From CAZOKZ01 sp964580585 (GTDB lineage: Bacteria > Sumerlaeota > Sumerlaeia > SLMS01 > JAHLLQ01), in contig CAZOKZ010000026.1 of the NCBI GenBank assembly GCA_964580585.1, positions 1 to 57,898 of the forward strand: 57,898 nt of DNA, written 5' to 3'. The notes beneath the pieces are model-generated. The model did no database searches. It had not been told where the DNA came from and was given only the letters and a program-made list of their open reading frames with translations. Position 1 is the stretch's first letter; each line of letters opens with the position of its first letter. The position numbers and the translations under genes are program-made. This document shows, piece after piece, positions 34,840-45,500 of this stretch.

Positions 34840-37347
34840 ATGATGCTGTCACGTTTTTCCTGCCTTACCTTTCTTGCGATTTCTGGATTGTTGCTTAGCA
34901 GCTGTGCCACTGCTCCTTCGAGTGCAAGGGTGCACGATCCGGCTCAACCGATCTGGAAACCGATGTCTTCGCCGCGGGTGTTATCGCGCGTTACCTTGGT
35001 GAACGGTGGACCGGATACATTGGATATCGATGGCTGTGTATCGGGCGATATCGCGCATATCGAGGTTTTGGGAGTCGATGGCGCCGACGGAATCAGGGTT
35101 GCCGCGAAGAAGGAAAAACCGTCGTTGCTGGAGATTTCTTCCGTTCCGGATCTCGAGCAGCAAGGCGTGGTGAATCTTCGCGTAAAAACCACTGATGGGA
35201 AAGTGCATACCGTCGGATTTCCGGTGAGTAATAAGAGTCAGCCTTCGAAGCGCATTACGTTTAAACCCGAAGATGGCGTGACGGTTAAATCGGTTTCCAT
35301 CGCGGGTAAATTCAACGGTTGGAGCGCCTCGGCGAATCCATTGTTGGACGATGACGGCGATGGCGTATGGGAAGCCGATGTGCCGATGGAGCCGGGTACG
35401 TGGCCATATAAGTTTGTGGTGGATGGAAATTGGATTCTGGATCCTGCCAATCCAGAGATCCTCGAAGATGGCGGTCATCAGAATTCTGCACTCGTTTTGA
35501 AAGGAGAAAAAAGCGGTGCTCTCATGCCTCTTTCGATCTCCATGCTTCCCGCGCAGGTGCCAGGTGTCGGGAATCAGGGTGGTTTCAAAGTTGAGTTGGA
35601 AGACGGTGCCCGTCTTGAGCCAGCCGGGGTCCAGGTGTTCGTCAATAACGTACCCCTTCGTTCTGAAGAATACCGAATCGACCCCGGCTCAGGCGTCATC
35701 AGTCTCAATGTGTCCAGCGTCAATTGGGGCACACAGCAGTTTGTCTCGGTGACCGCAACGGATACCGCCGGGCGCTCGGGATCTTGTGTTGCACCATTCG
35801 ATTTTGCCTCGTCCCCGCGTACTCCCAAAGACGAGGTGATTTATTACGTCGTGTTAGACCGTTTTAAAAACGGCGATCCGTCTAACGACGATCCAGTGGA
35901 CGATCCGGATGTTCATCCGCTGAACGATTACATGGGGGGTGACATCGCGGGCGTGCGCCAAATGATCGACTCGGGGTATTTCGATGACCTGGGCGTCACA
36001 ACACTGTGGATTTCGCCGCCGTACGATCAGCCCGACGTGGCGTACGCCGATTCGAAGCCTCCCCATCGCAAGCTGACCGGCTACCACGGTTATTGGCCGA
36101 CAGATATGCGCAATGTCGAGCCGCGTTGGGGCACGGTGGAAGAGTTTCGTGGCATGGTCGAGGACGCTCATCGGCATGATATGGCGGTGATCATCGATTT
36201 TGTCAGCAATCACTTGCACGAATCGAACCCAATGGTGACGTCGCATCCGGATTGGTTCTCGACGTTGGAACTTCCCGACGGCACGAAGAACATTCGCCAG
36301 TACGACGCGCATCCTTTCACGACATGGTTCGACGAATTTCTGCCGGACATTGCATTCGATCAATCGGCAGAAGCCACCGAGTATATGACGGACACCGCCG
36401 TATGGTGGATCGAAAAAACCGGGGCCGACGGTTTCCGTCACGATGCCGTGAAACACGTGCCGAACGTATTTTGGGAAATGTGTACGCGTAAATTGAACGA
36501 GCAAATCTCGAAACCTCAGAATAAACGACTGTATCAGGTCGGCGAGACGGTATCTTCGCGCACGACGATTAACAATTTCATCGGTCCGCGTTTGCTTGAT
36601 GGGCAGTTCGACTTCCCGTTGTTCTGGACGATCGAGGATGCCTTTGGTTGGGAACGCTCGGATATGAACGCGGTGGCGAAAAGTCTGCAAGCGACCGTGG
36701 ATGAGTACCCAACGGATGCAATCATGAGCCCGTTCCTGGGCAATCACGATGTTCCCCGTTTCATGGGCAAGGCAGAGTACGATAACAAGCCGGGCGACAA
36801 ACGTATTTCCGAAGAGGAAGGCTTTACCAACCCGGCGCATGTGGATGATGTGTTGTCGTACGACAAGTTGAAGCTGGCATTTTCGTTTCTGCTGACGGTT
36901 CCCGGTGCGCCGATGGTGTATTATGGCGACGAAATCGGCATGACAGGTTCGGGTCGTCCAGATGCTCGTCGGATGTTCCTGTTGGAAGACGAATGGAACA
37001 AGTATAACAAATCGACGTATAAAACCGTGAAGGCTTTGTTGCATGCGCGCCAGGAAAGCGTCGCTTTGCGGCGCGGCGCCTACCAGTTATTATCTGTTGA
37101 TAGTGAGCATTTGGTTTACGCGCGTATTGCCCCCGAGGAAGTCGCCCTGGTGGCGATCCAACGGCATCCCGAGACGGACGGCACGTTACGGGTTCCTCTT
37201 CCCGCCGCGTGGGGGCAACCAGCCGTCTTCGAGCCGTTGGCTTTGGATGGCTTATCGAAATCCGATGTGAAGTTTAATGCAGACGGTACGTTGGAAGTCG
37301 CTACGAAACCTTACACGGCGGGCGTTTGGCGTTTGAAATGGCGATGA
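34840..37347 (+). CDS. GH13-family alpha-amylase-type lipoprotein with CBM48-like module
   Basis: The start at 34840 follows GGAGA; the lipobox is SGLLLSSC, so the enzyme is lipid-anchored. Residues of about 145-225 are a CBM48-like domain (VSIAGKFNGWSASANPLLDDDGDGVWEA, WPYKFVVDGNWILDPANPE). The catalytic barrel begins at DEVIYYVVLDRFKNGD. Conserved regions are VIIDFVSNHLHE (I), GADGFRHDAVKHV (II, nucleophile Asp), YQVGETVSS (III, acid/base Glu) and FLGNHDVPR (IV). It likely hydrolyses alpha-glucans or cyclic or branched dextrins near the cell surface. The XylR-type regulator follows 121 nt downstream. Confidence 0.93.
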   Translation: MMLSRFSCLTFLAISGLLLSSCATAPSSARVHDPAQPIWKPMSSPRVLSRVTLVNGGPDTLDIDGCVSGDIAHIEVLGVDGADGIRVAAKKEKPSLLEISSVPDLEQQGVVNLRVKTTDGKVHTVGFPVSNKSQPSKRITFKPEDGVTVKSVSIAGKFNGWSASANPLLDDDGDGVWEADVPMEPGTWPYKFVVDGNWILDPANPEILEDGGHQNSALVLKGEKSGALMPLSISMLPAQVPGVGNQGGFKVELEDGARLEPAGVQVFVNNVPLRSEEYRIDPGSGVISLNVSSVNWGTQQFVSVTATDTAGRSGSCVAPFDFASSPRTPKDEVIYYVVLDRFKNGDPSNDDPVDDPDVHPLNDYMGGDIAGVRQMIDSGYFDDLGVTTLWISPPYDQPDVAYADSKPPHRKLTGYHGYWPTDMRNVEPRWGTVEEFRGMVEDAHRHDMAVIIDFVSNHLHESNPMVTSHPDWFSTLELPDGTKNIRQYDAHPFTTWFDEFLPDIAFDQSAEATEYMTDTAVWWIEKTGADGFRHDAVKHVPNVFWEMCTRKLNEQISKPQNKRLYQVGETVSSRTTINNFIGPRLLDGQFDFPLFWTIEDAFGWERSDMNAVAKSLQATVDEYPTDAIMSPFLGNHDVPRFMGKAEYDNKPGDKRISEEEGFTNPAHVDDVLSYDKLKLAFSFLLTVPGAPMVYYGDEIGMTGSGRPDARRMFLLEDEWNKYNKSTYKTVKALLHARQESVALRRGAYQLLSVDSEHLVYARIAPEEVALVAIQRHPETDGTLRVPLPAAWGQPAVFEPLALDGLSKSDVKFNADGTLEVATKPYTAGVWRLKWR

Positions 37348-37468
37348 GAATCTCTGACTCCATTGGCGTCGTGTGGATGAAGGTGAAATACAAGTGGACT
37401 TGACTCGGAGGCATCCTCACTTTCTGCTGAACAAGCTGCGCAAGTTTAATGTACCACGAGAGAAGAGC

Positions 37469-38650
37469 ATGACCAAGCGACTTGTAGCTTTGGATATTGC
37501 CGGAACTTCGTTTACGGAAACATATCGCATCGGTGTGTTTCACGGAATCATTGATTATGCGCGCAAACACACCCAGTGGAAACTTCTTTATAACGTGAGA
37601 ACGTTTTCACTCGTTCATCGTTATAAGAATTACGAAGACTTGGAAAAACTGGGCGCCGATGGAATTATATTTTCAACGCGTACCCCGGAACGAATCGAAG
37701 CCATTCGCGCCACGGGACTTCCCGCGATCAGCATCAGTAATAATCCCGGCAAAGGATTTCCCTGCGTCGTGACCGATGACGTGGAAGTGGGTCGGATGGG
37801 CGCGCGTCATTTTCTCGAACGCGGTTTTGTTAATTTCGCGTTTGTCGGTTCGGATAAGGAACTGTGGGAAATCCATCGTCGTCGGGGATTTGAAGAAGCG
37901 ATCGCAGAACGTTGTCCGAGTTGTTATTTTTTCCGCGATGAAAAAGACGCCGATTTCGATATGGATCATCGAACCGCGGATGAGCTGGAAGCGTGGTTGA
38001 AAAATCTTCCCCGACCGTTGGCTGTGATGGCTGCCGACGATGGGCGCGCACTGCATGTTCTCGAAGCGTGTCACGATCTGGGGATCTCCGTCCCCAGCGA
38101 AGTTGCCATTCTGGGCGTCGATAATACGATTGTCGTGTGCGATTCATTGCTGCCGTCGCTTTCCAGCGTTGCGCAAAACAATGAACGCGTTGGGTGGGAA
38201 GCTGCAGCGTTACTCGACCGGATGCTTCAGGGCAAAGACCCCGGAGAGCACGATATTGTTATCCCTCCCCGCGAAGTCGTCACGCGCATGTCTTCGGATG
38301 TGATCGCAGTGGACGATCCGGGACTCGGTAGGGCGCTGGCTTTCATTCACGCAAATTTGGCCGAGCCCATTTCCGTCGATCAAATCGCCCGAGCCGCGGG
38401 AGTCTCGAAGAGTTTTTTAGAAAAACGCATCCGCGTGCATCTTGGAACGACGATCACCGGCATTATTCGTGACCAACGGCTGAAAGCGGCAATGAAGTTG
38501 ATGGTGGAAACGCCGATGTTGCTCAAGGAAATCGCCGAAGCCACCGGATTTCGACGTCCCACGTATTTCTGCAACGTCTTCCACGAGGTCATGGGCGAAT
38601 CTCCTCGCCAATGGAGAGCGCGGCACCAACCCGGCGCGCCGTTGGAATAA
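37469..38650 (+). CDS. XylR-type transcriptional regulator: LacI-like sugar-binding domain plus AraC DNA-binding domain
   Basis: A 393-residue protein. Residues 1-280 resemble a periplasmic-binding-protein/LacI sensor (RLVALDIAGTSFTETYRIGVFHGII, VTDDVEVGRMGARHFLERGF, AVMAADDGRALHVLEACHDLGISVPSEVAILGVDN, LSSVAQNNERVGWEAAALLDRML). The C-terminus has two AraC helix-turn-helix motifs (VDQIARAAGVSKSFLEKRIRVHLG and LKEIAEATGFRRPTYFCNVFHEVMGESPRQWR). E. coli XylR has the same layout. The start at 37469 follows AGAGAAG. It sits between the GH13 and GH31 genes, both preceded by the same tandem repeat, so it probably controls both in response to a sugar. Confidence 0.93.
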   Translation: MTKRLVALDIAGTSFTETYRIGVFHGIIDYARKHTQWKLLYNVRTFSLVHRYKNYEDLEKLGADGIIFSTRTPERIEAIRATGLPAISISNNPGKGFPCVVTDDVEVGRMGARHFLERGFVNFAFVGSDKELWEIHRRRGFEEAIAERCPSCYFFRDEKDADFDMDHRTADELEAWLKNLPRPLAVMAADDGRALHVLEACHDLGISVPSEVAILGVDNTIVVCDSLLPSLSSVAQNNERVGWEAAALLDRMLQGKDPGEHDIVIPPREVVTRMSSDVIAVDDPGLGRALAFIHANLAEPISVDQIARAAGVSKSFLEKRIRVHLGTTITGIIRDQRLKAAMKLMVETPMLLKEIAEATGFRRPTYFCNVFHEVMGESPRQWRARHQPGAPLE

Positions 38651-38673
38651 AATCGCATGAATGTCCCTTAAAT

Positions 38674-38711
38674 AAGAACGGCGCGAGGTTGATTTCCTCG
38701 CGCTGTTCTTG
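38674..38711. terminator. Bidirectional hairpin terminator between the convergent regulator and GH31 genes
   Basis: AAGAACGGCGCGAGG pairs with CCTCGCGCTGTTCTT (one G-U pair) around a short loop; the stem ends are A/T-rich on both sides. Confidence 0.7.
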
Positions 38712-38730
38712 TTGATGGGGATTCGATGGA

Positions 38731-41412
38731 TCAGTGATTTTTCAGTTCCAGTTTTGAGGAGCCTTGGAACGACTTCCAATGGAGCACGGTGGCGGAAAGT
38801 TCTTTATTCCAACTTGCCGTATCCGGTTTGCCCGTTGTTCCTTTTTTGATTTTCAGATTTTGGTGCATCAGGTGAATTTCCAATGGCCGTTGCGTGGTGG
38901 AGGACACCTCCAGGCTGAGGCCGTTTTGTGAAGGCTGGGTTTGTACGGTGATGCCTTCCGCTGTCGCATGGGAGGCTGCTCCCGGCCAAATTTGCAGAAT
39001 CCGTCGGTCGTCCATCGTCACGATGTCTTGAGCCATTTTATCCGTGCGTGGCACCAGAGTGTCCACGTCCGGAGGCAGCATGGGAATGACGGCTCCGGGA
39101 CGAACGAAGAGCGGGATGCGGTTCATTGGTGCGTCCACTTTCAGGTATTTGCCGCCGTTGATCGATTCGCCCGTCCACCAATCGATCCACTTGGTGTCTT
39201 TGGGCAGGTACACGCTGCGTTGCGTTACCGGTTGGTAGATCGGCGCGACCAGAATATCGGGGCCGAACATGTATTGGAAGTCCTCGCGGCTGGCGACATT
39301 GTCATGTTGGAAGGCGAGAACCATCGGGCGGATGATCGGCATGCCGGTTTCGCTGGATTCTTTTGCCGCCGCATAAATGTAGGGGAACAGTTGAGTGTGC
39401 AGCTTGGCGTATTGACGGTAAATGTCGAGCGATTCGTCGCCGAAATCCCAGGGGCCTTTGTTCGATGTCATGTGGACCTGCATCATCGGCGAGAAGCAGC
39501 CGAATTGCGTCCAGCGATTGAACAGTTCGGGGGTCCAATTCGAGCCGTGATATCCCGCGATGTCATGCGCCCACAGGGAAATGCCAGAAAGCGCTGCTGT
39601 CTGGCCCGCGCGAATCACGCCGGGCAGCCCGTTCTCGAACTCCCATCCTGCGTGATTGTCGCCCGCCCAGCAGAAGGGGAACTTCTGGGTGCCTGCGAAA
39701 CCGGGACGAGCAAACAACACACCGTCCCCGTCCATGCGCTCGTCGATGTACTTCTGCATGGTTTCCAGGTACAAGTATCCGAAGCGACCTTTCATCTCTT
39801 CCGGGCGTGTGCCGTCGTGCAGCACGGCGTCGAGAACGAACGTGCCTTCGCCGTCGTCGCATTTCCACGCTTTGACGCCCCATTCCTGGGCTTTGTCGAG
39901 CTGATTGTGCCACCATTCGACTGCGGCGGGGTTGGTGAAATCGACAAGCCCGCCTTTGCCTTTCCACCAGTCGGAAATCATCACGTCGCCCTTGGAGTTG
40001 CGAACCAGATAACCATGGTCGGCAGCTTCCTGGAAATTGCTGGAGGGACCGTTCGCGATGCCGTGCATGTCCTGGATGTTGTCGGAGTTCACGAACGGTG
40101 TCAGCCACAGGCAAGTGTAGAAACCGAGTTCCTGCACACGGTCGAACATGGCGTGTGGATCGGTGAATTGTTCGTCATTGAGCACAAAATCATTATAGCC
40201 GCGTTCCCAGGGACTGTCGATTACGAGGACCGAACCCGGGAGATCGTATTTCCGATAATTTTCCACGTCTTCGAGGATTTCCTCGCGGTTGTTGTGCACG
40301 TTGCGGCTTTTCCACGGAGCAAACGACCAGGCGGGTGGCACAGGTGAGCGCCCCGTCAGCGCCGTGTATTCCTTCAGCATCTCGCTGAACTCGGGGCCGT
40401 TGATGAACACGACGCGCAGTTGGTCTTCTTTGTAGGTAAAGTGGCAAATCGAACGTTCCGTGGCATTCAGGTCGAACACGCCCGGTGCAAAACTATCGAT
40501 CCAGATGCCAAACCCGGCAGAGTTCATCATGAAGGGAACGGGTTTGTAGGAAACCGAACCCTTTTCGCCCGGGTGATCCATGCTGCGCATCGGCAGCACG
40601 TAGCCTTTCTGGTTGATCGAGTTAAACCGCTCGCCGCCACCGTAGTAAGCATCGTTGCCGGGTACGCTCAGATCCCAGTTATGCACGTCGTCATCGTGCG
40701 CGCCGAATGTAACGGCAACCGAGCGGTCACCCGCTGGCGCTACTTCGACCCAGATGGCGTCGTTGCTGAGGCGACCGGTTTTGCTATCATCCACTGTCAA
40801 ATCCAACTGGGTTTGTCCGTCCATGACGATGGGAGGAAGCGACAGGTTGCGGTTCACCCGACCGTTGTCGCCGAGGAAACCGACCACCACCTGGCTTGTG
40901 GCTTCGATGATCGAGGCGCGTGCAGCATCGCTGGAAAAAAATGGCGTTTGGACGGCTGCCGGGTTGCTGGGATCGTACACCGAATTTCCGTGATCGCCCA
41001 GACCGGGAACAAAGGGGTCCGCCAGCCATTCGATGCCACCATCTTTTTGTTTGATCACGAATTTATACTCGGCGTGACCGCTGGGGATGGAAACGACCTT
41101 GTACCAGATACCGTTGGGCGCGGCTTTTTCCATCGCCGTTTCGGGAGTGTCGAACGCATGCGCCGAACCACCCCAGTTGTTGAACGTTCCGGCAAGGTGA
41201 ACCTCGGGAGCGTCGGGCGCTTCAAAGGTAAAGAGCACGCCGCCTTCGACCGATTGAGGCGGGCCGGCTTTTTCAATGAAGACCGGCTTGGCCACGGCAG
41301 CCGTTGTCAGAAGGCTCATGGCCACCGGGGCGGCGAATTGGAAGGCGGCGAACGAAACGAGTGCGGCAGCGGTTAAGGCGCTTTTGCCGCGACTCGTGGA
41401 ATGCATCTGCAT
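38731..41412 (-). CDS. GH31-family glycosidase (alpha-glucosidase/alpha-xylosidase type), secreted
   Basis: The start at 41412 follows AAGGA and gives a signal peptide; longer frames to 41562 are not supported. An N-terminal CBM48-like region (LAGTFNNWGGSAHAFDTPE, YKFVIKQKDGGIEWLADPF) precedes the GH31 N-domain (YYGGGERFNSINQKG) and the barrel. Landmarks are RSPVPPAWSFAPWKSR, the nucleophile region VKAWKCDDGEG and the acid/base region FCWAGDNHAGWEFENG. KCDDGEG resembles alpha-xylosidase (YicI-like) subgroups more than classic alpha-glucosidases. A tandem-repeat operator lies about 210 nt upstream. Substrate is probably an alpha-linked oligosaccharide released by the GH13 enzyme or a xyloglucan fragment. 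Confidence 0.93.
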   Translation of the reverse strand: MQMHSTSRGKSALTAAALVSFAAFQFAAPVAMSLLTTAAVAKPVFIEKAGPPQSVEGGVLFTFEAPDAPEVHLAGTFNNWGGSAHAFDTPETAMEKAAPNGIWYKVVSIPSGHAEYKFVIKQKDGGIEWLADPFVPGLGDHGNSVYDPSNPAAVQTPFFSSDAARASIIEATSQVVVGFLGDNGRVNRNLSLPPIVMDGQTQLDLTVDDSKTGRLSNDAIWVEVAPAGDRSVAVTFGAHDDDVHNWDLSVPGNDAYYGGGERFNSINQKGYVLPMRSMDHPGEKGSVSYKPVPFMMNSAGFGIWIDSFAPGVFDLNATERSICHFTYKEDQLRVVFINGPEFSEMLKEYTALTGRSPVPPAWSFAPWKSRNVHNNREEILEDVENYRKYDLPGSVLVIDSPWERGYNDFVLNDEQFTDPHAMFDRVQELGFYTCLWLTPFVNSDNIQDMHGIANGPSSNFQEAADHGYLVRNSKGDVMISDWWKGKGGLVDFTNPAAVEWWHNQLDKAQEWGVKAWKCDDGEGTFVLDAVLHDGTRPEEMKGRFGYLYLETMQKYIDERMDGDGVLFARPGFAGTQKFPFCWAGDNHAGWEFENGLPGVIRAGQTAALSGISLWAHDIAGYHGSNWTPELFNRWTQFGCFSPMMQVHMTSNKGPWDFGDESLDIYRQYAKLHTQLFPYIYAAAKESSETGMPIIRPMVLAFQHDNVASREDFQYMFGPDILVAPIYQPVTQRSVYLPKDTKWIDWWTGESINGGKYLKVDAPMNRIPLFVRPGAVIPMLPPDVDTLVPRTDKMAQDIVTMDDRRILQIWPGAASHATAEGITVQTQPSQNGLSLEVSSTTQRPLEIHLMHQNLKIKKGTTGKPDTASWNKELSATVLHWKSFQGSSKLELKNH

Positions 41413-41594
41413 GGTTTGTCCTTTCGCGGATACGGAATTCGCCCGAAAGTTCGTTGGTACCCCAGTGGAGATACCGGTGATCGAAATTTCCGGGTGCGAG
41501 ATGGGTTGAAAGCGGAGGTGGGAAAGAAGCGGGGAGGAGCCGAGGAATGATCCGTTGGTCACTTGTCTCCCACCATCGGCTGTTCAGATGGAAA

Positions 41595-41623
41595 ACCGTA
41601 ACTCAAACCTACGCAGATCACAA
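41595..41623 (-). promoter_or_regulatory. Candidate -35/-10 promoter of the GH31 gene
   Basis: On the minus strand TTGTGA, 17 bp, TACGGT. The -35 overlaps the last bases of the proximal repeat, as at the GH13 gene. The -10 is weak. Confidence 0.35.
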
Positions 41624-41657
41624 TTACGCTATTTCGTAAATGACCTACGGAATTTCG
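41622..41657 (-). promoter_or_regulatory. Tandem direct-repeat operator upstream of GH31, matching the GH13 operator
   Basis: On the minus strand CGAAATTCCGTAGGT (41657-41643) and CGAAATAGCGTAATT (41636-41622) are spaced exactly 21 bp. The proximal repeat is identical at 14 of 15 positions to the proximal repeat upstream of the GH13 gene, 7 kb away and on the other strand. Confidence 0.65.
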
Positions 41658-41677
41658 GCTGTCTGGATGGGAGGAGG

Positions 41678-42241
41678 TCAGGTCTTCGAACCGATATTCC
41701 GCGCGTGTTCGAGAATTCGGGCGATGACTTTTTCCCGCTGATCGTTATTAAATGGGTCGTGATTGATGAGATTGAAAAACCGGATTCCTTCGGCTGCCAG
41801 CCAAAGAATGGCGGCATCCGGATTGAAGTTCGATTTTTTGCCCCAGACGCGATCGGCGATGGCATCGAAATGTTCCTCGAAGGGTTTCATCAATTCCGGG
41901 TTGTTGGCAATTACGGCCAGCAACGCCACGCCGGTTTCACGGTCGCAGGGTGTTCCACACAACATCGTGAGGAACGCGTTGAGATGAGCTTCGAGTTTCG
42001 AGCTGCCGGTTTGCTGGATTTGCTGTTCGACTTCCTCGAGAGTTTTAATTTTTGTCGAGATGTATTCGTGCAGGATGGCCTCGATCAGTTCGTTTTTGGT
42101 TTTGAAGTGATATAGTAGTCCGCCTTTGCTGACACCGGCTTCTTCGGCCACGGCGTCGAGCGTCAGATGGGCGGCTCCAACACGAGCGACCAGTTTTTCC
42201 GCCGCTTCGATGATTTTATCTCTCGAACTGCTTCTAGCCAT
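41678..42241 (-). CDS. TetR-family transcriptional regulator
   Basis: A 187-residue protein with the TetR helix-turn-helix near the N-terminus (KIIEAAEKLVARVGAAHLTLDAVAEEAGVSKGGLLYHFKTKNELIEAIL) and a helical ligand-binding domain. YHFKTKNEL is the recognition-helix signature. It lies downstream of an RND pump in the same direction, and the pump promoter contains palindromes of the size TetR dimers bind. It is therefore the probable repressor of the adaptor/pump pair, inducible by a pump substrate. Ligand unknown. Confidence 0.93.
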   Translation of the reverse strand: MARSSSRDKIIEAAEKLVARVGAAHLTLDAVAEEAGVSKGGLLYHFKTKNELIEAILHEYISTKIKTLEEVEQQIQQTGSSKLEAHLNAFLTMLCGTPCDRETGVALLAVIANNPELMKPFEEHFDAIADRVWGKKSNFNPDAAILWLAAEGIRFFNLINHDPFNNDQREKVIARILEHARNIGSKT

Positions 42242-42548
42242 TTTCGTTCACTCGCGTATGGGGCGATAAATACCAAATGCCCGGAATGAGATGATTACAC
42301 CCCACCGCATTCCGAACGTTTTCGCATCGGGGGCGCGGTGGGGGAGTCGCGTTCCCAGATGAGGTTTTGCATGATGACAGGCAACGCAGCGACGTTCGAC
42401 TCTGACAGGGCCTAGGGCAATATTTTCCGATCAATGTTTGGCAGCATAATCATTTTGATGAGCTTTCGTTCAACGAACCGGAGATTCCGCGCGGCTGAGC
42501 GACCGTGCAGAATCTCCGGACTCGCCGGTTCCCCCGAGGGGGAAATTG
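42242..42548. other. Gap between the RND permease and the TetR gene
   Basis: No gene is supported. Besides the hairpin at 42478-42519 it has a short C-run/G-run palindrome next to the permease stop and presumably the TetR promoter, which I could not define. Confidence 0.4.
42478..42519 (-). terminator. Hairpin after the RND permease gene, possible terminator
   Basis: CCGGAGATTC/GAATCTCCGG forms a perfect 10-bp stem with a 22-nt loop, about 30 nt past the permease stop. The following sequence is only moderately T-rich. Confidence 0.4.
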
Positions 42549-45500
42549 TCAGGCACCCGCCGCTTCATTTTCTACCGGATGCGAATCTCCGTCTTCCGCC
42601 GATCCCAGCACCTTGGCCTTGAGGATCGAGAGTTTTTCACTGCTCCAGATCACGATGACGAAAAGCATCGGGACGAACAGCATATCGAGTAACGTCGCGG
42701 CAATCATACCGCCAACCACACCGGTACCGATCGAACGACGACCTGCCGAGCCGGCGCCTGTCGCCAGGAATAGCGGCAACACGCCAAGAATAAACGCCAA
42801 CGAGGTCATGACGAAGGGACGGAGCCGAACACGTGCGGCTTCCACGGCGGAATCGACCAGGGATTTGCCGGAACGATGCAGTTCGTTGGCGAACTCCACG
42901 ATCAGAATGGCGTTTTTTGCGGCCAGCCCGATCAAGGTCAGCAGGCCGATCTGGAAGTAGATGTCTTTGGGCAGGCCTCGCATTTGCAGCGCGATGATCG
43001 CGCCAAAGGCGCCCGCAGGAACGCCCAGCAACACGGCCAGCGGAAGCGACCATTTTTCGTACAACGCGCAAAGCACCAGAAAAACCACGAACAGACCCAT
43101 TGCGATGATCGTGAGTGATTGATGGGAGGCCTTGATTTCCTGGTAACTGCCGCCGCTCCACGAAATACCGTATCCGGGCGGCAGCGTTTCGGCCGCCAGC
43201 CGTTCGATTTCAGCGATCGCTTCACCGGTGCTGACGCCCTCTTCCGGCTCGCCGGTGATTTGTACCGAGGGAAAACCGTTAAACCGGCTCACGATGCTTG
43301 GGCCGCCACGGTATTCGGTGGTGACCAGATTGCTCAGGGGCACCATCTCGCCCGTTTTGTTGCGTACATAAATTTTCCCGATGTCGGACGGCTCGTCGCG
43401 ATAAGGCGAATCGGTGCTGAGCAACACCTGGAAAATACGTCCTTGTTCCACGAAGTCGTTCACATAAAGCGACCCCAACAACGCCTGCAAAGTTCCGTAA
43501 ACGTCATCGACGGACACTCCGCGCAGTTTTGCGGACTGACGGTCTAGTTCCGCGTAGAGTTGTGGAGACGCGACGTTGAAGGTGCTGAGAACTTTTTGCA
43601 GTTTCGGGGACGCATTGGCGGCGGCGACGAACTGGTCCTTTACATTTGAAAGCTCGCGAATGTCGCGGCCCGCGCGGTCCTGAAGCTGAACCTCGAAACC
43701 GGAGCGAATCCCGATTCCGCGAACGGGCGGCGGGTTGATCGGAATGATCATGGCATCGGGACGCGCGGCGAAATGGCCTCCCACACGACCTAACAGCGCG
43801 TTTACTTCATGTTCGGGACCTTTGCGTTCATCCCATGGCTTGAGCGAGACGAACATCAGGGCGGCGCTGGTGTTGGCGGAAAACCCAGAGAGAATGTCCG
43901 CGCCCACCATGGCGACGGTGTGATCGACTTCCGGTTGGGCGAGAACGTATTTTTCCACGTCGCGCACGACTTCGCGCGTTTTATCCAACGAAGTACCCGG
44001 TTGCAAAATCATGCCGACGACCATGAAGCCCTGGTCTTCTTGCGGGATGAAACCCGTCGGGGTTTCATTGTACCATTTGACGATCAGGACGATCATCGCA
44101 ATGAACAGCAACGCGGGAACAAAGATGAAGCGCAACGACAGGCGCACGACCCATCGATAAGCATTGGTGAAGAGCTCGAACAGCGAATCGAACCAGCGGA
44201 AGAGAAAGATTTTCCTGCCGTGACCTTTGCGAAGCAAAATCGCGGCGAGCGCCGGGCTGAGCGTCAACGCCACCAGGCCCGAAATCATGACGCTCATGGC
44301 AATGGTGATGGCGAACTGGCGATAAAGTTCGCCGGTCAGGCCCCCGAGAAACGCCACAGGAACGAAGACCGCCGTGAGCACGAGCACGATGGCGACAAGT
44401 GGGCTGGCGACTTGCTGCATGGCTTTGATGGCTGCTTGTCGGGCAGGGAGTTTTTCCTCGGTCATCAACCGTTCGACATTTTCCACCACAATGATTGCAT
44501 CGTCCACCACGATACCGATGGCCAGCACCATGCCGAACAGTGTCAGGGTGTTGATCGAAAATCCCAATGCGTACATTCCTGCGGCAGAACCGATGATCGA
44601 TACGGGGACGGCAATGAGGGGAATCAATGTCGCGCGCCATGTGCCCAGGAAAAAGAGCACGACGAGCGATACAAGCAGTCCCGCTTCGCCGAACGTGTGC
44701 AGCACTTCGCTGATGCCTGCTTCGATGAACGGAGTCGTTGTATAAGGGAGTTCGTAATAGACGCCTTTCGGGAAATTTTTCGAAAGGTCCTTCATGGTGT
44801 TTTCAAAATTTTGAGCCGCATTCAACGCGTTGGCGTTGGGTTGCAGGTACGTGACAAGGAGTGCGGTGGGTTCAGCGTCCTGACGACCCTCGAGGTCGAA
44901 CGATTGCGAGCTGAGTTCCAACCGCGCAATATCCTCCAGGCGCAGGATCGTGCCGTCGGTGTTGGCGCGCAGAATGACGTTGGCGAATTCTTCGGGTTTG
45001 CGCAAGCGCCCCGGCGTCACCACCGGCAATGTCAGTGCGCTCGCCTGAGAGTTGGGCTCTCCGCCAATACGTCCCGCTGCGTACACGGCGTTTTGCTCGC
45101 GGATCGCGTCGGAAACGTCGCTGATGGTTAAACCTTTGGAAGCGAGCAGATCCGGATTCAGCCATGCGCGCATGGCATAGTCCTGGGCGCCGAAAACACG
45201 GGCTTCGCCAATTCCCGGCACGCGCTTGATCGTGTCGATCATATTGATCTGAGCGTAATTTGCGAGATAGACGTTATCGTGATCCGGATTGTCGGAGCGA
45301 AGGCTCGCGACCATTAAAATACTGCTCGATGCTTTCTCTACCGTGATCCCCTGACGAGTGACTTCCTGGGGCAGGCGTGCCTCGGCGCGGTTGACGCGAT
45401 TTTGAACTTCGACTGCTGCGATGTCGAGATCGGTGCCGACCTCGAACGTGGTCGTGATGGAGAGACTACCGTCGTTTCCCGAGTATGACTGGTAATAAAT

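Noticed and set aside
35854..37044. 396-codon minus-strand open frame
   Set aside because: Antisense to the GH13 catalytic domain, whose motifs are intact; no domain of its own.
43809..45131. 440-codon plus-strand open frame
   Set aside because: Entirely antisense to the RND permease; His/Asp/Arg-rich composition typical of a shadow frame.
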